A stretch of 64,000 nt of DNA from Kalmusia sp. IMI 367209 (taxonomy: Eukaryota; Ascomycota; Dothideomycetes; Pleosporales; Didymosphaeriaceae). The translations under genes were made by a program, and so were the position numbers. Shown here piece by piece: positions 58,499-64,000 of this stretch; the first letter of the stretch is position 1; every line of letters begins with the position of its first letter. Where the stretch lies: NCBI GenBank assembly GCA_027946365.1, contig JAPEUQ010000001.1:744001-808000 (forward strand), in the 5' to 3' direction. The notes beneath the pieces are model-generated. The model had not been told where the DNA came from, did not search any database, and saw nothing but the letters and a program-made list of their open reading frames with translations.

Positions 58499-59094
58499 TT
58501 TCAAGGACACGGCTGTCGTAGTCGATAGGAAACACGACAAGAAGACAATGTAGATATACATATTTAAGGTAGCGGCTAGGAATCTCATCATTGAGGATAC
58601 GTTAGGCGAAAGAAGGAAGGTCAAGAAACGCCATCCATTGCCGATCTTGGAGGCGTCTCGATATGGGGGCCAGAATCTTGGGGAGGTAATAGTTTGACGA
58701 GGGAGATGAATTGTTCAAAACATCTCGCCTTATATAATGTCGTTTGACATGTACGATGGATCAAGCAAAGGCGCGCCGATGGGTCTTCAGATAAGTGTAC
58801 AGCCTAGGTGAGCCATTGCATTGACGTTAATACTTTTAATTGAGGTCGCAGGTTCTTTTGTTAACACTGTTGCCGTAGTGAACATGGGCTCTCGAGTTTT
58901 TGGAGTAGGCGTCGCGGCACCTTTACATCCACCCAGCGTGCACGCAGACCAACTATTACCCTCTAAGTTAGCGTCCTCATTCCAACCACGAAACACGCAC
59001 TAGATCATCCTATTTAAAACAGCATCGCACCATTCTAGCACAACCCAGTCTTCTGCCAAATTCGTAAACCGGCCAATTATACTTCATATTGTTC
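58499..59094. other. Promoter region of kelch gene
   Basis: About 600 bp between the kelch start and the mutarotase stop. A TATATAATG-like stretch near 58732-58740 lies on the plus strand. Nothing else recognised. Confidence 0.4.
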
Positions 59095-59552
59095 TTATTC
59101 GACGTAAAATACCTCCTCTGTCTGCCCCACCACCCCGGTCCGCTAGCACTCCCACCGCCCCCTCCACTGGTGAATCCTGCATCCCATCCGTCATCCGCCA
59201 CCACTCCTGCACTTTCGGGTTCTCTGCCATCCTCTTCATATCCTCATCAAAGCTATTGCCCACATATTTAAAGCTTGCGAAAAGTGTAGGGCGAGGACTC
59301 ATTGACAGATAGATAGAATCTGTGCAGACGTCATGGTTAGAGTTGGTGTATCTCATATTGAACATATTTGACTTAAAGCAGAGGCAGGGTAATAACGTTG
59401 AAAATCTCACAGTCTTTTATATTCGAATCTTTGATTTGTTCGAGGACCTCAGGCCAGACGGCGGCGTGGCATTTCTTATATTCTTCGATGCTTTCGGGTT
59501 TCAAGTAAAGCCATTGGCCGATGCGGCGAGGACCTTGGTGCGTGGAGGACAT
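59095..59552 (-). CDS. L-rhamnose mutarotase (RhaM family), two apparent 1-base deletions
   Basis: Exons (minus) 59552-59411 and 59319-59095; one 91 bp intron with donor GTGAG and acceptor CACAG; about 122 aa after correction. Family segments: RRIGQWLYLKPESIEEYKK, HAAVWPEVLEQIKDSNIKDY, then LFASFKYVGNSFDEDMKRMA, VQEWWRMTDGMQDSPVEG and the terminal TEEVFYVE. Bacterial RhaM interconverts the alpha and beta anomers of L-rhamnose; conserved residues include the His of HAAVWP and the WW pair. The terminal part switches frame twice, at a C3 run at 59151-59153 and a C4 run at 59125-59128 (plus strand); one added G in coding sense at each yields GSASGPGWWG followed by TEEVFYVE and a stop. It lies 456 bp downstream of the MFS gene on the same strand, suggesting a shared role in rhamnose use. 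Confidence 0.85.
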
Positions 59553-60008
59553 TGCGAATTGGCCTCGAAGGCGATGTGATGGCGAACCGAGTTTGAGAGT
59601 TCTTGGAGGATAGAGATGTAAGGCTGGATACTTGAGGTGAAATTGTGTCGCGCTACATGTTGGTACTAGAGGCTCGGTGCATTGATGGGCCGAGCGGGGT
59701 AGCACCTACGCTTGTCTTCCTAAGATTTGGTTGAGTACCATATTGGGTATACATTGCAGAAACGTATTAGAGCTTGAGGTATCCTAGGATACATTGTACG
59801 CGAATTGAACTTCGCATGCGTACATATTCCGACTGTCTACAATCACGAGAGGAGCCCAACCTGGTACCTAGACTCGTGAGATGTGATACACACAAATACA
59901 ACGTTAAATGATTAATAATTTAGTGTATTGTATTGATAGAGTCTATTTAGGCGCACGACGCGCGAGACCAGGAACCAAACTCTTGCGCACCGACTTCGTC
60001 TCTGTCTT
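59553..60008. other. Spacer between MFS gene and mutarotase gene
   Basis: A 456 bp stretch holding the 3' flank of the MFS gene and the promoter of the mutarotase. AT-rich near 59900-59945. No gene seen. Confidence 0.45.
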
Positions 60009-61733
60009 TTACAGCAAGTATCTGAAACCCCTCACCAACTTCGTCCCCTCCTCTACAGTAACACCCTCGGTCTTCGCCGTCTGCTCCGCCACATCGCCAC
60101 TAGTCACCCAAGCCGCCTCTCCCTCCTCAATCTGTTTGTTCAGTCTCTCCAAAATGACCTTGAATATGTAGCATCCCGCAATCGTGACTCCAAACATCGC
60201 CGTAACAATCCCATAGCTTTTCCTGTATCCATTCTCTTTCAAATGCCAAACGTACGACCCCGCGATATTGCCAAGTTGCGAGAACGCATTGATCATAGCG
60301 ATAGCAACAGCCCGCTTGGCAGGTGGACGTGGGAACGAAGATGAGATCCACGAGTAGAACACGATGAAGCCGGCGTAGGCCGAAGCTTGTAGGAAGAGTG
60401 CGATGTAGCGGGCTGCGACGTTCTCTGTGGACATGCTGATGATGAAGCCGACAAGGCCGCCGATGATAGGGCCGACAATGTGCCAGAAGCGCTCTTCACA
60501 ACGATCAGCGTGCCACGCATTTATCAAACTGACGAGGCACGAAAAGGCCCACGGAGGCGCGGACATGAGTAGAGTTGGAATGTACGCGAAGCCGAGCGTA
60601 CCCGTGAGCGTAGGGAAGAAGGCGTTGAAAGAGAGACCAACGACATAGGCAGTGAAAGTCAGCATCATGACGTAGATCTTGACGTCCTTGACGGCCATGA
60701 TGAGGCCAGCGAATGGAGACTGCGTCTCGGAGTCTATGTCTGCTTCGCCCACATCTTCTGTCATGCGAAGAACCGCTACGGCGCGCTCCTCTTCGGTGAA
60801 GCCGCGAGTGTTGTGGGGGAGATCGGGGAGAATGAAGACGGCCATGAGGGCAATGAACATAGTTGCTGCTCCTTCGATCCAGTACAGCCAACGCCAAGCT
60901 CGATGCCCCAGTGTGTTCTCCATGTTTGACAGCACGGCAGCGCCGACTAGGGAGGAGAAAGCGTTGGAGATGAGGTTACCGCAGAAGAGGATGGCGTTGC
61001 GCTTGGTGAGCTCGCGACGTGCTATTAAAGAGAGTAAAGTCAGTGGCTGTCTTTTGCATCTTCTGAAAATATTGGCTACTTACTGTACCACTTGGAAAGA
61101 ATGAGGAGCGCGCCCGGGAGGAAGGCAGCTTCCACGAAACCAATGCAGAACCGCACTGCGACCATGCCAGCAAAACTAGTGGTATTTCCAGATAGCGTTG
61201 AGATCATACCCCAAAGTAGCATGACAGCGCCGATGTACCACGAGGGCCGCGAGATACGATTGATGACCATATTGGATGGTATTTGCCTGCACGCGAGGGT
61301 GAGGATCAGTGAAAATTGATCGAGTAAATACTCGCAAGGAGATCTATTGTATGCCATGTGGAAGTTTTCACGTACATGAGAATGTAGCCAACGTATACTA
61401 TGACACAGTCAGTCTTTCGTGCTTCCATGTGGAGACCTGAAAATGGGGCTACTCACAAATGCTCAAGCAAGTTGAGTATTGAGTGTCGTCGATGTTAAGA
61501 TCCTCCTGAAGGCCACCAAGACGAGCAGCCGCAATATTGTTTCGATCCAGGTAATTCATGATGTACATGAGAACGAACAGAGAACATCGCAGGTCGAGCT
61601 TCAGCTTCAAACTCTTCTCGACTTGTTTCCTTCGTTCGGGATGCATCTCGCTGGCGTGGTTTGACTTGCCAACCTGTTCTAGATTTTGCGTGCCGGTGTC
61701 GACAGCCATGTCTTTGTTGTCTGGAGCAGCCAT
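60009..61733 (-). CDS. MFS transporter, anion:cation symporter (Dal5-type) family
   Basis: Exons (minus) 61733-61457, 61397-61376 (22 bp), 61286-61084 and 61021-60009; introns of 59, 89 and 62 bp; 504 aa. The N-terminus is hydrophilic, then TM1 ends in MNYLDRNNIAAARLGGLQED, the ACS-family signature. YVGYILMQIPSNMVINRI and RFCIGFVEAAFLPGALL follow, then KWYTRRELTKRNAILFCGN. The second half shows AFFPTLTGTLGFAYIPTLLM and the late MINAFSQLGNIAGSYVW. Twelve TM segments are expected. The family carries organic anions, vitamins and some sugars or their acids (allantoate, nicotinate, pantothenate, others). Proximity to L-rhamnose mutarotase suggests rhamnose, a rhamnoside or its breakdown acid as substrate; that is inference. 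The start at 61733 is the first in-frame ATG. Confidence 0.92.
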
Positions 61734-62973
61734 GATGTGCTCCCTCTGACGTCCGGGTGGAAAGCGAGCCTCTATCACTGAATGTAGCGGGCCACTGGGG
61801 ATTTTATCTTAGAAAGCCTCGTTTCAGGCAGACTGGCGGAACGAAGTTTATCCCTGGGATCCCCACATCCCCCCAGGTCGTCGTCCTCCGCGTTATGACG
61901 GCGTTGCATGACCAGCAACTCAACGGCAACTCGCCGCAGCTTGTTCCTTGAATTGTAGAGGCCAAGACATCTGATCTTACCGCATTCAGCAAGCCGCACT
62001 GGCGCGCTAATGCGGGATAGAAAGATTTTGCTGCAACCCTTTCCAAGCCAAAGGCCGAAGATGGGCATCGGCCCGCAGTCGCGCAGAAAACGTGGGGATG
62101 GCAGTTCAAGCCGGCTGTAACGTCAGGGGCTCCTAGTTGGACAGACGAGCGCACGTGAGGATTCAGACATCGTTCTCAACACTTGCGTGCCCCACACGAC
62201 TAGATTTGAGCCGCATCTTGAGGCTCTTTGTGACGCGCTAGAAGGTATAACTTCGGTCTTGGAAGCGGTGAAGCTTGTACAGACGGAAAGAATCGGGACT
62301 CACCCCACGCAATATTCTAGCTAGGGGCTCGATGATATAACATTCTGCCATGTCGCGTGCCATGGTGGAGTCTGGTCACTCTTGGCGTGGAGACGATGCT
62401 TCGGCGGTGTCTCCTATGGTGAGATGGACCGAAATTGATCAGTGTAAAGGGCGGCCTTATGAGAGTGCGCTTGCATGTAGCAGTAGCGGCTACTGATAGC
62501 TTCAAGTCATGGATCGAGGATAGCTTGTTACAACAAACATTGGCCGGATTGGTCTGAGTCGGTAGCAGACGAAGAGCATTGGTCATGTTGCAAGGAAAGA
62601 CCTGGAAGAAGTCAAAAAGCATGGAATAGCTATGGCTCTCTCATCGGCATCTGGACGCGTGCGTGCTCCAGCTTTCCGGAATGCCAGAAACCATGTCACG
62701 CGATGGACGAACGGTACATGGTGAGCATGCACGATTCACAAAGACGACCGAACGCTGCGAGATGGAAAGAAGAGACTGAGTTGGGAGCATTTGGTGGCTG
62801 GGGAAGACCAGGTGGCTCGTGCTCTCGATGCGCGTTGATGACGTGCAAACTAAACAACACCCGCGCTTCTCTCCCACCACGACACTGCCCGCGCGGCGCG
62901 CAATCTCTTCCATTTGCGCATCCACGTCGATTTCTCCAAGCTTCTTCACGCAACTCTCTTGCGCCCGCCCAAC
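61734..62973. other. Divergent promoter region, MFS gene / right-edge membrane protein
   Basis: About 1.2 kb. The ORF at 62641-63273 (-) is an antisense shadow of the next gene and its leader. No other gene supported. Confidence 0.45.
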
Positions 62974-64000
62974 ATGGCCTCCCGTCCACCGCCGAACGTC
63001 GTACCTCGCCCAGCAGCGCGCACCAGGCTGCCTGCTTATGCGCGCCTGCCCTTGCTCATCTTTCTGAATTTGGCACTGCGGACTGCACTGTGGACTGCCG
63101 TCGACAACGTACTGGGGCACGAGCTTGGCGCCGTGAGTAAACAGCCCGAGAACAGGGATGACCTGAGCGATCTGAGAGAGCCCCTCGGTCGTCTTGCGAC
63201 CACAATCGCCTTGGTGTCGGTGGCATGGCAGCTGAGATACGACTGTAAAACGTCCGCTACCAACCTTGACCAATCCATGTACTGAAATTTGCAGATTTTG
63301 ACATCGGCGCGCTCACGGCCGTTATCAACATTCCCTTCGCCTTCCTCCTCACGACCTACTACAACATCACACACCTTACCGCGATAGCCCAGGTGGCGAA
63401 CGAAGTCATTGCCATTGTGCTGCCTACATACCTTTTGCGCCCAATCGCCGACGTGAACAATCCGTCCGTGAGCATCCGGAACCGCTACTTGCTCAACAGC
63501 TTCCAGGTCTCATCCTCGAACATACTTTTGGCTCTCTTTGTATACGCTACCGTTCTCTTCACGGCTCTGCAGACCAACCGCCTGACTTTATTCCTCATCA
63601 CACATTTCGATCTACCAACGGTCGAACTTGCCCACGACGTAGGCATCGTTCCGTTGGCCGGCAAACTTTTACTCGCGGCCGCTGCGACGAAAGCCTTCTT
63701 GCTAAACCCCTCGATCGGCGCGGCCCCGGATTCTGGCGCAGCAACCCCGGTCAAGACTTTTGAGCCCGCAACAGCAACTCTTCCTCAGACCCTGAAACAC
63801 AACTTGTGGTTCTTTAGTAGGCGCACGAGGACTCTGGTTCAGCGAACCTCCGTCTTAAGTCTCTTCTTACTAGCAAACACCATTTCTAAGGACGCAACCC
63901 TGGAAGGAACTGATCTTGTTGGATCTGTAGGCTATTCGTCAGTTTGGATCGCTGCCGCCGCCATTTGCGCAGGCTGGTATGTCTGGACGGGTGATGCTGA
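62974..64000 (+). CDS. Multi-TM membrane protein, truncated by the window edge
   Basis: Exons 62974-63244 and 63295-64000 (running off the window); one 50 bp intron; at least 325 aa. The N-terminus is Pro/Arg-rich (MASRPPPNVVPRPAARTRLP), followed by membrane segments: LLIFLNLALRTALWTAV, TAVINIPFAFLLTTYYNI, VANEVIAIVLPTYLL, SSNILLALFVYATVLFTAL, KLLLAAAATKAFLL, a polar loop with an Ala/Thr-rich stretch, VLSLFLLANTI and SVWIAAAAICAGWYVW. No charged motif of a known transporter is visible. I do not recognise the family; it resembles uncharacterised fungal ER or membrane proteins. The 3' end, and possibly more exons, lie outside. Confidence 0.78.

Noticed and set aside
62641..63273. 210-codon minus-strand ORF
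   Set aside because: Overlaps the first exon of the better supported membrane protein on the other strand and has no domain.

Overview
The window is nuclear DNA from a filamentous ascomycete (Pezizomycotina). Evidence: spliced genes with short GT..AG introns (about 46-230 bp), a HET-domain protein, a PacC-type zinc-finger regulator, an asco-laccase with the DSG(V/L/I) C-terminal tail, a GH10 xylanase, and CLU1, eS12 and ARPC5 in fungal form. A Dothideomycete is my best guess for the class, but that rests on general resemblance. No bacterial, viral or plasmid features, CRISPR array, rRNA or convincing tRNA were seen.

Layout. 1-24 kb is fairly gene-dense: a coiled-coil protein (-), a HET protein (+), a laccase (-), a small secreted protein (+), ribosomal protein eS12 (+), a ferric-reductase-type oxidoreductase (-) divergent from a nucleoside hydrolase (+), a GH10 xylanase (+) convergent with a GRGGAGN-repeat protein (-), and PacC (-). 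PacC has a 3.3 kb upstream region dense in GCCAAG, the PacC target hexamer. 27-36 kb holds a basic KEN-box protein, a small Rossmann-like protein, a short-chain dehydrogenase and a four-TM membrane protein. 36-40 kb is nearly empty and ends in ARPC5 (-). 41-49.7 kb is a gene desert full of microsatellites. 49.8-64 kb holds CLU1 (-), a divergent mitochondrial-type P-loop ATPase (+), a secreted kelch protein (-), an L-rhamnose mutarotase (-) next to an anion/sugar-type MFS transporter (-), and a multi-TM protein cut by the right edge.

Biology. Laccase, xylanase, the secreted kelch protein, rhamnose mutarotase and the transporter fit a plant-biomass or plant-associated life. eS12, ARPC5, CLU1 and the ATPase are housekeeping. 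There is no co-oriented biosynthetic cluster. The only functional neighbourhood is the mutarotase/MFS pair.

Data quality. Three genes between 52 and 59.2 kb (CLU1, kelch, mutarotase) each need one or more single-base corrections, nearly all at G/C or A homopolymers, to restore an otherwise well-conserved protein. These look like assembly indels rather than decay, but only reads can settle it. Exon boundaries were chosen by hand from splice consensus and family conservation; exon sums were checked to be multiples of three.
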